Shown here piece by piece: positions 1 to 5,715 of a stretch of DNA of 5,715 bases. This DNA comes from Bacteroidales bacterium UBA3856 (GTDB lineage: Bacteria; Bacteroidota; Bacteroidia; Bacteroidales; UBA932). Where the stretch lies: positions 1 to 5,715 of the forward strand of contig DGHE01000079.1 in NCBI GenBank assembly GCA_002392525.1. Reading direction: 5' to 3'. Within the stretch, counting starts at the first letter, position 1; every line of letters starts with the position of its first letter. The notes under the pieces are model-generated. The model was given only the letters and a program-made list of their open reading frames with translations. It did not search any database and was not told where the DNA came from. Made by a program: the position numbers and the translations under genes.

Positions 1-66
1 CTGAGCCTGGGCAGCGACAGCGCCCAAAAACAGGGCGGCAAAAATCAGGGAAACAATCTTTTTCAT
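1..66 (-). CDS. N-terminal signal peptide of an exported protein (partial, cut by the left edge)
   Basis: The minus strand opens at an ATG (66-64) and stays open to the window edge for 22 codons. The peptide begins MKKIVSLIFAALF and continues LGAVAAQAQ. This is a classic Sec signal peptide: two lysines, a hydrophobic core of about 14 residues, and a small-residue end (A-Q-A, residues 19-21) suited to signal peptidase I. There is no lipobox cysteine in the visible part, so a periplasmic, outer-membrane or secreted protein is more likely than a lipoprotein. The start is supported by a predicted promoter about 23 bp upstream and by a terminator separating it from the susD-like gene. An out-of-frame ATG at 71-69 opens a two-codon frame whose TGA overlaps this start (ATGA). 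The mature protein lies outside the window and its function cannot be told; its place after a susCD pair would fit a secreted enzyme or binding protein, but that is only inference. Confidence 0.72.
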   Translation of the reverse strand, partial: MKKIVSLIFAALFLGAVAAQAQ

Positions 67-88
67 AACATTGGCGTTTAGTGCATGG

Positions 89-96
89 CAAAGATA
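89..96 (-). promoter_or_regulatory. Predicted Bacteroidota-type -7 promoter element (TATCTTTG) for the exported-protein gene
   Basis: On the minus strand this reads TATCTTTG, an exact match to the Bacteroidota sigma-ABfr consensus TAnnTTTG. It lies 22 bp before the ATG at 66, which would give a short leader of roughly 20 nt. The upstream -33 element is poor: a TTG at 114-112 (minus strand) sits somewhat closer than the usual spacing. The same nine bases, TATCTTTGC, occur in the predicted susC promoter. The call rests on the consensus match and on position after a terminator. Confidence 0.6.
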
Positions 97-103
97 GCAA
101 AAA

Positions 104-116
104 CCTTGCTGCAAGG
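104..116. repeat. 13-bp perfect palindrome next to the promoter, possible operator
   Basis: The sequence CCTTGCTGCAAGG has two perfectly complementary 6-bp arms (104-109 and 111-116) around a single central base. A one-base centre cannot form a stable hairpin, so a dimeric protein-binding site is a better reading than an RNA structure. It lies 7 bp upstream of the -7 element and overlaps where RNA polymerase would contact the -33 region, a typical place for a repressor or activator. A palindrome this short can occur by chance, and no regulator is encoded in the window. Confidence 0.35.
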
Positions 117-153
117 GTGAGCGGCATAGCCCAAATGCTTTCAATTATCCGTC

Positions 154-188
154 AAAAAACCGGCCCGCATCCAGAAGACGCGGGCCGG
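154..188 (-). terminator. Rho-independent terminator of the susCD transcript
   Basis: A perfect 9-bp GC-only inverted repeat (CCGGCCCGC at 160-168, GCGGGCCGG at 180-188) encloses an 11-nt loop. Read on the minus strand, the stem is followed at once by six T residues (159-154). The stem begins 27 bp past the stop codon of the susD-like gene. Strong stem, U-tract on the correct side and location after the last gene of the pair make this a confident call. It marks the end of the susCD unit and separates it from the next gene. Confidence 0.92.
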
Positions 189-215
189 CATAACATCTAT
201 TTAATCAGGAAACGA

Positions 216-1919
216 TTAATAGCCAGGGTTCTGGACCAGGTTCTCGTTCACGGAAGTGGCGGAGTACGGGAACGGCATCAGCTCGTGCTTGCCGGCCTTG
301 AAGCCGTGCTCAAGCTTGGAGTTGTTCTTTTCGTAAACCACATAGCCTTCGTGCGTGGCAGCGCCATCGGTGAACATGCGGTCTCTCTGCATAGGATGCT
401 CCTCACCCATGGAGGCAAGCTCCTTGGCGGCGTCACCCCAGCGGACCAGGTCGGCCCAGCGGCAGCCTTCGTTGAACATTTCCAGGAACTTCTCGTTCTT
501 GACCTCGGTCATGTTGAGCGTGGTGCTCACGTGCTTGGCACCGGCACGGGTCTGGATGGCGTTCAGGGCGGCCAGACCGGCACCGGAAGTCTCACCCAGC
601 TGGGCGCAGGCCTCGGCATACATCAGGAGCACCTCTGCGTAACGCATCAGGTGGAAGTTGCGGTCGTTCCACATACCCTGCTGGATGTCCTTGGCCAGGC
701 TGATGGTCTTCCAGGTCAGGTAACCCTCGACGCAGAACATACCGGCAGCCGTGCTGGATCCGCGGGCGGGATCTTTCTTCTTGTCTTCCAAGGTAGGATA
801 ATCCTTGTCGGTAGGATAGGCCAGGTCGGTCTCGGGATTGCCGCTGATGCCGATGGCTTCGTCATAAGTCTTGATGAAAGCCTTGCGGCGGTCGGAATCC
901 ATGCCGTCGTTGTTGATCAGGGCCTCTGCGTACTTCTTGGTTACACCGGAGAAGCCCCAGCCCTGGTTGTACATGGCGGAAGGAATGCCGGCCGTGTGGT
1001 CCCAGCGCCAGTTGCCGGAGTGGGCGGCCATCCAGGTGGTGTGCACGATCTGGGCGGTAACACCGCTGCCCCAGACAGGAATGGAGCTGTTGAAGTCGAT
1101 GTTGTACTCGAAGATCTTCTCCGCGCTACCGTCGCCTTCCACTTCCCACAGGGAGTGGAGCTTGTTACCGGGAACGAGGGCATATTTGCCGGAGTTGATC
1201 ACCTTTTCGAGGTCGCTCTTGGCACCGTTGTAGTCGCCCATGAACAGGCGGGCCTTGCCGGCGAAGGCATAGGCAGCGCCCTTGGACCACCTGTAGGTGA
1301 GAGCCTTGTCGTCGACGCTGGCCCTTTCGGTAAGGTCTGCGGCGGCAGCCTCAAGTTCCTCGGCGCACCACTTGAGGAGCTCCTGATGGTCGGAGTTACC
1401 GGGCTTGTCGGTAGCACTAAGCACATGGTCTACGAGCGGCGGGGTGCCGAAGGCGATGGCCAGATACAGATGATAGGCGGCGCGCATGGCACGGGCCTGG
1501 GCGATCAGGTCTTTCTTGGCAGGGGTGCTGGGCTCGAAGTTGTCTATGACCAGGTTGGCCGTATAGATAATCTGATAGGACTCTCCGTAGAAGGTGGAGC
1601 AGACCTCATTGGTGACATCCGTACGGAAGTCGGAGAGCTGTCCGGCATAGTCGCAGTCGCCGTACTGGCCGCCACCGGCGTACACATCATCGCCGGGAAG
1701 GCTGAACAGGTAATTCAGCGGGACATAGATACGGTAGTTACCTGTGGTGCGGATGGCCTGGTCGTACATGGACGTCACCGCAGACTGGCAGCTTTCGTCG
1801 GACCCGTCATAGAAGGCCTCGTAGGAGACCACACCCTTCTGCTCGATATCAAGCCTGTTCTGGGAACAGGATACGGCAGTGAGAGCAATCGCTAAGATAG
1901 GGATGATATATTTTTTCAT
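216..1919 (-). CDS. SusD/RagB family nutrient-binding outer-membrane lipoprotein
   Basis: This protein (567 aa) is the surface lipoprotein partner of the SusC-like transporter. In this family it covers the barrel mouth and binds the oligomer to be imported. The N-terminus is a lipoprotein signal: two lysines, a hydrophobic core, then AVSC with the lipidated cysteine at residue 18, followed by a linker and LDI as in other SusD proteins. Family landmarks appear in order: a helical RAMRAAYHLYLAIAFGTPPLV region (144-163, shortened form of the R-x-Y-x-L pattern), a TPR-like helical pair near 212-248, an aromatic-rich stretch including NWRW (303-306) and GWGF (320-323), a D-RR motif (343-345), RYAEVLLMYAEA (426-437), EGCRWADLVRWG (484-495) and the C-terminal QNPGY. 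Length is normal. A TTG at 1928 extends the frame by three codons, but the ATG at 1919 gives the better signal peptide. It lies 21 bp after susC with no promoter between, so the two are co-transcribed. The substrate cannot be deduced; glycans are commonest in this family. Confidence 0.96.
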   Translation of the reverse strand: MKKYIIPILAIALTAVSCSQNRLDIEQKGVVSYEAFYDGSDESCQSAVTSMYDQAIRTTGNYRIYVPLNYLFSLPGDDVYAGGGQYGDCDYAGQLSDFRTDVTNEVCSTFYGESYQIIYTANLVIDNFEPSTPAKKDLIAQARAMRAAYHLYLAIAFGTPPLVDHVLSATDKPGNSDHQELLKWCAEELEAAAADLTERASVDDKALTYRWSKGAAYAFAGKARLFMGDYNGAKSDLEKVINSGKYALVPGNKLHSLWEVEGDGSAEKIFEYNIDFNSSIPVWGSGVTAQIVHTTWMAAHSGNWRWDHTAGIPSAMYNQGWGFSGVTKKYAEALINNDGMDSDRRKAFIKTYDEAIGISGNPETDLAYPTDKDYPTLEDKKKDPARGSSTAAGMFCVEGYLTWKTISLAKDIQQGMWNDRNFHLMRYAEVLLMYAEACAQLGETSGAGLAALNAIQTRAGAKHVSTTLNMTEVKNEKFLEMFNEGCRWADLVRWGDAAKELASMGEEHPMQRDRMFTDGAATHEGYVVYEKNNSKLEHGFKAGKHELMPFPYSATSVNENLVQNPGY

Positions 1920-1940
1920 TGCTTTCAAGATTAAGAAGGA

Positions 1941-4900
1941 TTAGAATGTAAAGTTGATACCACCCATCAGCTTCTTGGAAGTAGGATAGGAACCGAAGTC
2001 GAATCCCACGGAGGAAGCGGAACCGGCAGAAGCGGTTTCAGGGTCGAAGCCGGGATACTTGGTGAAGGTGAAGTAGTCGTCCAGGGAGACGAAGATACGA
2101 ACATTCTTGATAAAGATCTTGCTGAGGAGGCTCTTAGGCAGGGTATATCCCAGCTGGATCTGCTTGATCTTGAAGAAGGATCCGTCGAAGAGCATAGCGC
2201 TGGAGCTCCAGAACTTGCCGTTGGAAGCGGTGCTCTCTGCGCTGGGCATAGAGGCGTTGGGGTTGGCGGAAGTCCAGGCGTTCTTGTGGAAATACTCCAG
2301 GGAGTTGGCCAGCGGACGGTCCGGACGGTAGGTCACAGGATAAATCTTGTTGCCACCCACGCCAGTGCCGAAGACGGTGAGGTCGAAGCCCTTCCAGGCG
2401 GCGTTGATGGTAATACCATAGGTATACTTGGGAATACCGCTGCCCAAGTCCATCATATCGGCATCGCCCAGGGCGCCGTCAGGTTGGTCACTGTTCGGGC
2501 TGACATCCCGGATAATGGGGTCACCGGTCTCCTTGTTTACGCCTTCGTATTTGTAACCGCGGAAGTACCATACGGGATGGCCCTGCTCGAACACGGTGGT
2601 GAGCTCGACGGAGTTGGGCGTGTTGCCGGAATTGATTCTGGAAATGGAAGGATCCAGGTAGGTCACCTCGTTGTGGAGGGTGGAGAAGTTACCGGTGACG
2701 CTGTACATGAAGTCGCCGATCTGGTCTTTCCAGCTGAGTTCAAACTCAACACCGGTGTTGAGCACGGAACCGGCGTTGATGGTGGTGCTGGAGATACCGA
2801 GCTCTGCCGGAGGGTTGATGTTCACGAGCAGGTCCTTGGTTTCCTTGCGGTACCAGTCTACGCCCAGGGAAAGTTTGTCGTTGAGGAAGCGGGCGTCCAG
2901 ACCCACGTCCACCTGATGGGAGGTCTCCCACTTCAGGTCAGGGTTGGCCAGGCCGGAAGGACGGGAACCATAGGCAGGAGCGTTGTTGTCTCCGTTATAC
3001 TGATAATAGGTGCTGTTGTAGCGGATGGTAGCTGCATACGGATAGCCGTTCAGCACGGCCACATTACCGTTCACACCCCAGGAAGCGCGGAGCTTGAGGA
3101 AGGAGACGGCCGAACGGGACACGTTGTTCTTGAAGAAGGGCTCGTTAGAGATGGTCCAACCGCCGGAAACGGAAGGGAAGAAACCCCAGCGGGCCTGCTG
3201 CGACAGCTTGGAGGAGTCGAAGGCATCCGCACGGAAGTTCACCTGCAGGTTGTAGCGGTTGTCATAACCCCAGTCCAGACGGCCGAAGTAAGAGAGGGAT
3301 GCCATCTCGCTCGGGCTGGAGGAAACGCTCTTGGGAGCGTCGGAGAGCAGGTAGCTCAGATAGCGGAAGTTAGGTTCGTATCCGGAAAGGATATCTTCAC
3401 CGGAGGAACTGCCGTTCACGCCGTAGGACATCTGGTTGATGAAGGACATACCTGCCATAAGGTTGAAGGTGTGCTTCTTGATGGGCAGGGTGTAGTTGGC
3501 GAAGTTTTCCCACTGATAGAACCAGCCGTTGTTGGCGTTGGCGGAAATGCTGTAAGTGGTGGAGTTGGCCGAGCTGTCCAGATAGAAAGGATCGGAATAG
3601 CTGGTGCTGTAGCTCTGGTTGGCGCGGAAGCCGAAACGGGAGGTGATCACCAGGTTCTTGATGGGAGTGATGTTGGCGAACAGCACACCACGGAGGTTGA
3701 TACCGGTGTTGGTGTTGTTGTTGCGGTCTCTCTGGAGGAGCGGGTTACCACCGGCGTCGAGGGTCTGGATGGCGGAGGTGGCATAGTAGTGACCGTTCTC
3801 GTCGGCCAGCACGTTGAAGCCCTGGGCGATGTGGTTCTTGAGGTCGGTCGGGATGGCGGCCTCATTCTCGTACACAACCGGGAACAGCGGGTCGTTGGTG
3901 ATGGTGGACATCATCACGGTGCCGTACTGGGAGTGCTGGGAAACAGCGTTGGTGCTCCATTTTTCGATGGCGATGTTGTTACCTACAGTGAGCCAGTCGT
4001 TGATCTTGTAGTCTGCGTTGAACTGGCCGGAAAGTCTCTTGTAGATATCCTTGTCGCCTTTGACGATACCGTTTTCATCGTTGTAGTTGATGGCCACATA
4101 GTAGTTGGCGCGGTCGTTGGAACCCTGGACACCGACAGTGTGCCTCTTGGTGAGGCCGGTGCCGAAGATGGCCTTGGACCAGTTGGTGTCCGTTCCGTCG
4201 TAGCCTACGCTCTGGAGGGTGGCGTCGGTCAGGAGGCCCTGGGCCTTCTTATAGTCGATGTACTGGGCGGCGTTCATCACCTCTGCGGGTTTCTGGAGGG
4301 AGCTGGCGGTGTACTGGACATTGTAGAACACCTGGCCCTTGCCCTTGTCCTTGTTACCGGACTTAGTGGTGATGAGGACCACACCATTACCAGCCTGGGC
4401 ACCGTAAATAGCGGCGGAAGCGGCATCCTTGAGGACCTCCATGGACTCGATGTTGGAAGGATCCAGATACTGGATGTTGTCCACCTGCAGACCGTCAACG
4501 ATCAGGAGCGGTCCGAGGGCCGACCCGGAGTTGGAGGAATAACCACGCACGCGGATGGTGGAAGCGGAACCAGGAGCAGCGGAATAGTTGAGGATCTGCA
4601 CGCCGGCAGCCTTACCCTGGAGGGCGTTGGCGGCGTCGGCCGTGGAACGGTTCTTCAGGTCATTCTCATTCACGGAAGCGATGGCGCCGGTGATGTCGCT
4701 CTTGCGCTGGACACCGTAACCGATCACCACGGTCTCTTCCAGGAACTCAGCATCCTCTTCCAGGACGAAATGGAATTCGGTCTGGTTGCCGATAGCAACA
4801 GTCTGCGAAGAGTAACCAATGCAGGACACCGTGATGTTGGCCCCTGCAGGGACAGTGAGGACGAACTTACCGTCGATATCCGTGACAGCGCCGATGGAGG

Positions 4901-5063
4901 CGTTACCCACCACCACGACGGATGCTCCGATAACGGGCACGCCACTTCCGTCAACGACGGTACCAGAGATAGGGCGGTTCTGCGCAAAAGCGCTTACCCC
5001 CAGAATGCAGGCGACGACGAAAGCGAAAACCGTCGTTACCTTCCGGTTAAGTAGTTGAATCAT
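1941..5063 (-). CDS. SusC/RagA family TonB-dependent outer-membrane transporter
   Basis: This protein (1040 aa) is an outer-membrane beta-barrel that imports oligomers bound by its SusD-like partner, powered by TonB-ExbBD. A signal peptide covers residues 1-27 (hydrophobic core, cleavage after A-F-A). Residues about 31-105 form a carboxypeptidase-D-like regulatory domain (ISGTVVDGSGVPVIGASV start, then the TDIDGKF motif near 61-67). A TonB-box-like ETVVIGYG follows at 110-117, then the plug domain (about 118-236) with RVRGYSS, LLIVDG, EVLKDAASAAIYG and NGVVLITTKSG. The remainder is barrel, ending in a terminal phenylalanine (INFTF) as expected for barrel insertion. There is no N-terminal STN domain, so the FecI/FecR-type signalling found in some relatives is not expected. 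The ATG at 5063 is the only reasonable start, since the next in-frame methionine is near residue 208. The gene is intact. It heads a unit with the susD-like gene, and the substrate is unknown. Confidence 0.97.
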   Translation of the reverse strand: MIQLLNRKVTTVFAFVVACILGVSAFAQNRPISGTVVDGSGVPVIGASVVVVGNASIGAVTDIDGKFVLTVPAGANITVSCIGYSSQTVAIGNQTEFHFVLEEDAEFLEETVVIGYGVQRKSDITGAIASVNENDLKNRSTADAANALQGKAAGVQILNYSAAPGSASTIRVRGYSSNSGSALGPLLIVDGLQVDNIQYLDPSNIESMEVLKDAASAAIYGAQAGNGVVLITTKSGNKDKGKGQVFYNVQYTASSLQKPAEVMNAAQYIDYKKAQGLLTDATLQSVGYDGTDTNWSKAIFGTGLTKRHTVGVQGSNDRANYYVAINYNDENGIVKGDKDIYKRLSGQFNADYKINDWLTVGNNIAIEKWSTNAVSQHSQYGTVMMSTITNDPLFPVVYENEAAIPTDLKNHIAQGFNVLADENGHYYATSAIQTLDAGGNPLLQRDRNNNTNTGINLRGVLFANITPIKNLVITSRFGFRANQSYSTSYSDPFYLDSSANSTTYSISANANNGWFYQWENFANYTLPIKKHTFNLMAGMSFINQMSYGVNGSSSGEDILSGYEPNFRYLSYLLSDAPKSVSSSPSEMASLSYFGRLDWGYDNRYNLQVNFRADAFDSSKLSQQARWGFFPSVSGGWTISNEPFFKNNVSRSAVSFLKLRASWGVNGNVAVLNGYPYAATIRYNSTYYQYNGDNNAPAYGSRPSGLANPDLKWETSHQVDVGLDARFLNDKLSLGVDWYRKETKDLLVNINPPAELGISSTTINAGSVLNTGVEFELSWKDQIGDFMYSVTGNFSTLHNEVTYLDPSISRINSGNTPNSVELTTVFEQGHPVWYFRGYKYEGVNKETGDPIIRDVSPNSDQPDGALGDADMMDLGSGIPKYTYGITINAAWKGFDLTVFGTGVGGNKIYPVTYRPDRPLANSLEYFHKNAWTSANPNASMPSAESTASNGKFWSSSAMLFDGSFFKIKQIQLGYTLPKSLLSKIFIKNVRIFVSLDDYFTFTKYPGFDPETASAGSASSVGFDFGSYPTSKKLMGGINFTF

Positions 5064-5067
5064 AGAG

Positions 5068-5090
5068 TAATTGGTTGGTTAATTGGTTAA
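5068..5090. repeat. Short overlapping direct repeats just upstream of the susC start
   Basis: TAATTGGTT occurs twice exactly (5068-5076 and 5080-5088, period 12), and TTGGTTAA occurs as a perfect tandem pair (5075-5082 and 5083-5090, period 8). On the mRNA this gives AACCAA-type repeats ending about 5 nt before the AUG. The bases are seen directly. Whether the repeat affects ribosome loading, binds a regulator, or is a slippage product of low-complexity sequence is unknown. Confidence 0.6.
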
Positions 5091-5136
5091 GTATATTAAA
5101 CTTTCAGGTTATAGGTCAGTGGTTACTAAAGTAATT

Positions 5137-5161
5137 AATTGTAGGTTATAAATTTACAATT
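5137..5161. repeat. Weak AT-rich inverted repeat in the susC leader
   Basis: AATTGTA (5137-5143) and TACAATT (5155-5161) are perfect 7-bp reverse complements around an 11-nt loop. The stem has only one G-C pair, so an RNA hairpin would be weak. It falls early in the predicted leader, about 15 nt after the expected transcription start. It may be a protein-binding site, a minor structure, or chance in AT-rich DNA. Confidence 0.3.
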
Positions 5162-5179
5162 TTCTTTCAAACACAACTG

Positions 5180-5187
5180 CAAAGATA
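5180..5187 (-). promoter_or_regulatory. Predicted Bacteroidota-type -7 promoter element (TATCTTTG) for the susCD operon
   Basis: The minus strand reads TATCTTTG here, an exact match to the Bacteroidota -7 consensus TAnnTTTG, placed in the AT-rich spacer upstream of susC. Transcription would start near 5173-5177. No good TTTG is seen at the -33 position (around 5205-5213), only an AT-rich run including seven T residues on the minus strand. A weak -33 is compatible with activator-dependent expression, as is usual for nutrient-uptake operons, but that is inference. The element lies only 33 bp past the stop codon of the dus gene. Confidence 0.65.
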
Positions 5188-5220
5188 TAAATAAAAAAAT
5201 AATTCGTAATACTATTTTTT

Positions 5221-5715
5221 CTATTTTTCGTATGCCGACACCGGTTCCGGCGCCTCTTCTCCCCAGCGCGCCGCGACATAATCCAGCGTAGCAAAAATCT
5301 CGGCGGGATCTTTGGAGGTGACCAGCTTGATGCGGGTGTCCTTGAAATCCCTCAGTCCCTTGAAGTAGCAGCTCAGGTGGCGGCGCATCTCGTACACGCC
5401 GGTCACGGGGCCTTTCAAGTCCAGGGACAGCTGGAAATGCCGCTTGGCCAGGGCCACCCGGTCCCGCACGTTCATGGGCGGAAGTTCCTCCCCGGTGTCC
5501 AGCAAGTGCCTGATTTCCGAGAAAATCCAGGGATGGCCGAAGGAAGCCCTTCCCACCATAATCCCGTCCACCCCATAGCGGTCAAAGGCCTCCTTCGCAC
5601 GCGCGGCGGAATTGATATCGCCGTTGCCGATAATGGGAATGTGCATCCGGGGATTGTTTTTCACCGCTCCGATAAGCGTCCAGTCGGCCTCTCCCTTGTA
5701 CATCTGGCAGCGGGT
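5221..5715 (-). CDS. dusB: tRNA-dihydrouridine synthase, DusB/NifR3 type (C-terminal part; 5' end beyond the window)
   Basis: This enzyme uses FMN and NADPH to reduce specific uridines in the tRNA D-loop to dihydrouridine in the cytoplasm. The window holds the last 164 codons. The frame stays open to the right edge, and the residues before the first methionine (TRCQ, then MYKGEADW) match the Dus motif R-x-Q-x-Y-x-G-x-ADW, so the ATG at 5703 is internal, not the start. Visible motifs are IIGNGDI (GNGDI at 5614-5628) and GIMVGRASFGHPWIF (from 5565), which bind the FMN phosphate in this family. The C-terminal helical tRNA-binding domain follows, with YEMRRHLSCYFKG resembling the DusB pattern R-x-H-x-x-W/C-Y. 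The catalytic cysteine lies upstream of the window. Subfamily assignment to DusB is likely but rests on half the protein. No hairpin terminator follows the stop, and susC transcription begins shortly downstream in the same direction. Confidence 0.93.
   Translation of the reverse strand, partial: TRCQMYKGEADWTLIGAVKNNPRMHIPIIGNGDINSAARAKEAFDRYGVDGIMVGRASFGHPWIFSEIRHLLDTGEELPPMNVRDRVALAKRHFQLSLDLKGPVTGVYEMRRHLSCYFKGLRDFKDTRIKLVTSKDPAEIFATLDYVAARWGEEAPEPVSAYEK

Larger units (their letters stand above)
5064..5176 (-). promoter_or_regulatory. AT-rich 5' leader of the susC-like mRNA (about 110 nt)
   Basis: From the predicted promoter to the ATG there are about 110 nt, strongly AT-rich compared with the GC-rich genes on both sides. 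No open frame or recognisable riboswitch is seen, and no Shine-Dalgarno sequence precedes the start, which is usual in Bacteroidota. The leader contains direct repeats beside the start codon, a copy pair of AGGTTATA (5106-5113 and 5143-5150), and a weak 7-bp inverted repeat. A leader of this length leaves room for post-transcriptional control, but none is shown. The 5' end is inferred from the promoter only. Confidence 0.45.

Noticed and set aside
81..1895. Long open frame on the plus strand (604 codons) opposite the susD-like gene
   Set aside because: It runs antisense to a gene with clear family motifs, has low-complexity Gly/Val/Leu-rich translation with no recognisable domain, and is explained by codon bias that avoids TTA, CTA and TCA in the real gene.
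1920..1928. TTG start at 1928 for the susD-like gene, three codons upstream of the ATG
   Set aside because: The ATG at 1919 directly begins a normal lipoprotein signal (MKKY...), while the TTG adds only three residues with no supporting ribosome-binding sequence.
2286..5054. Very long open frame on the plus strand (922 codons) opposite the susC-like gene
   Set aside because: It is the antisense shadow of an intact SusC homologue, rich in Val, Gly, Asp and His with no fold signature, and without a promoter or credible start context. The length is striking but follows from GC-rich codon choice on the minus strand.
4700..5090. Possible antisense small RNA over the susC 5' end, as known for some Bacteroides susC-like genes
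   Set aside because: No TAnnTTTG-type promoter on the plus strand was found within the 5' part of susC by eye, and no terminator hairpin was seen in that direction.
5221..5703. ATG at 5703 as the true start of the dus gene, giving a 160-aa protein
   Set aside because: The codons upstream to the window edge (TRCQ) belong to the conserved Dus motif that continues into MYKGEADW, so the methionine is internal and the gene extends past the right edge.
1..5715. CRISPR arrays, tRNA or rRNA genes, insertion sequences, transposases or phage genes
   Set aside because: No regularly spaced repeats, no tRNA-like cloverleaf sequence, no terminal inverted repeats with a transposase, and no unexplained gene-sized gaps; the longest spacer is 157 bp.

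Overview
The window looks like chromosome from a member of Bacteroidota, most likely an uncultured or gut-type member of Bacteroidales. The reasons are a SusC/RagA TonB-dependent transporter followed directly by a SusD-family surface lipoprotein, two exact copies of the Bacteroidota -7 promoter element (TAnnTTTG), and start codons without Shine-Dalgarno sequences. The genes are fairly GC-rich, while the spacer upstream of susC is strongly AT-rich. The genus cannot be fixed from this sequence.

All supported genes lie on the minus strand, so the transcriptional order runs from high to low coordinates. (1) 5221-5715 is the C-terminal part of a tRNA-dihydrouridine synthase of the DusB/NifR3 type, cut by the right edge. 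(2) 5064-5220 is an AT-rich spacer with a predicted promoter at 5180-5187 and a leader of about 110 nt carrying short direct and inverted repeats. (3) 1941-5063 is an intact susC-like gene (1040 aa). (4) 216-1919 is an intact susD-like gene (567 aa), 21 bp after susC. (5) 154-188 is a strong intrinsic terminator just past susD. (6) 89-96 is a second predicted promoter with a 13-bp palindrome next to it. (7) 1-66 is the signal peptide of a further exported protein, cut by the left edge.

The SusC and SusD homologues should act together. The lipoprotein caps the outer face of the barrel, captures an oligomeric nutrient (usually a glycan, sometimes a peptide), and the TonB-dependent barrel imports it. 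No glycoside hydrolase, protease, sensor or sigma/anti-sigma pair is inside the window, so the substrate cannot be named. The terminator and the new promoter suggest susCD is a compact two-gene transcription unit and that the exported protein downstream is transcribed separately.

I see no sign of a new biological system. The window is mostly an ordinary nutrient-uptake locus beside a housekeeping tRNA-modification gene. The points worth a second look are regulatory: the paired identical -7 elements, the palindrome, the repeats in the susC leader, and termination immediately after susD.
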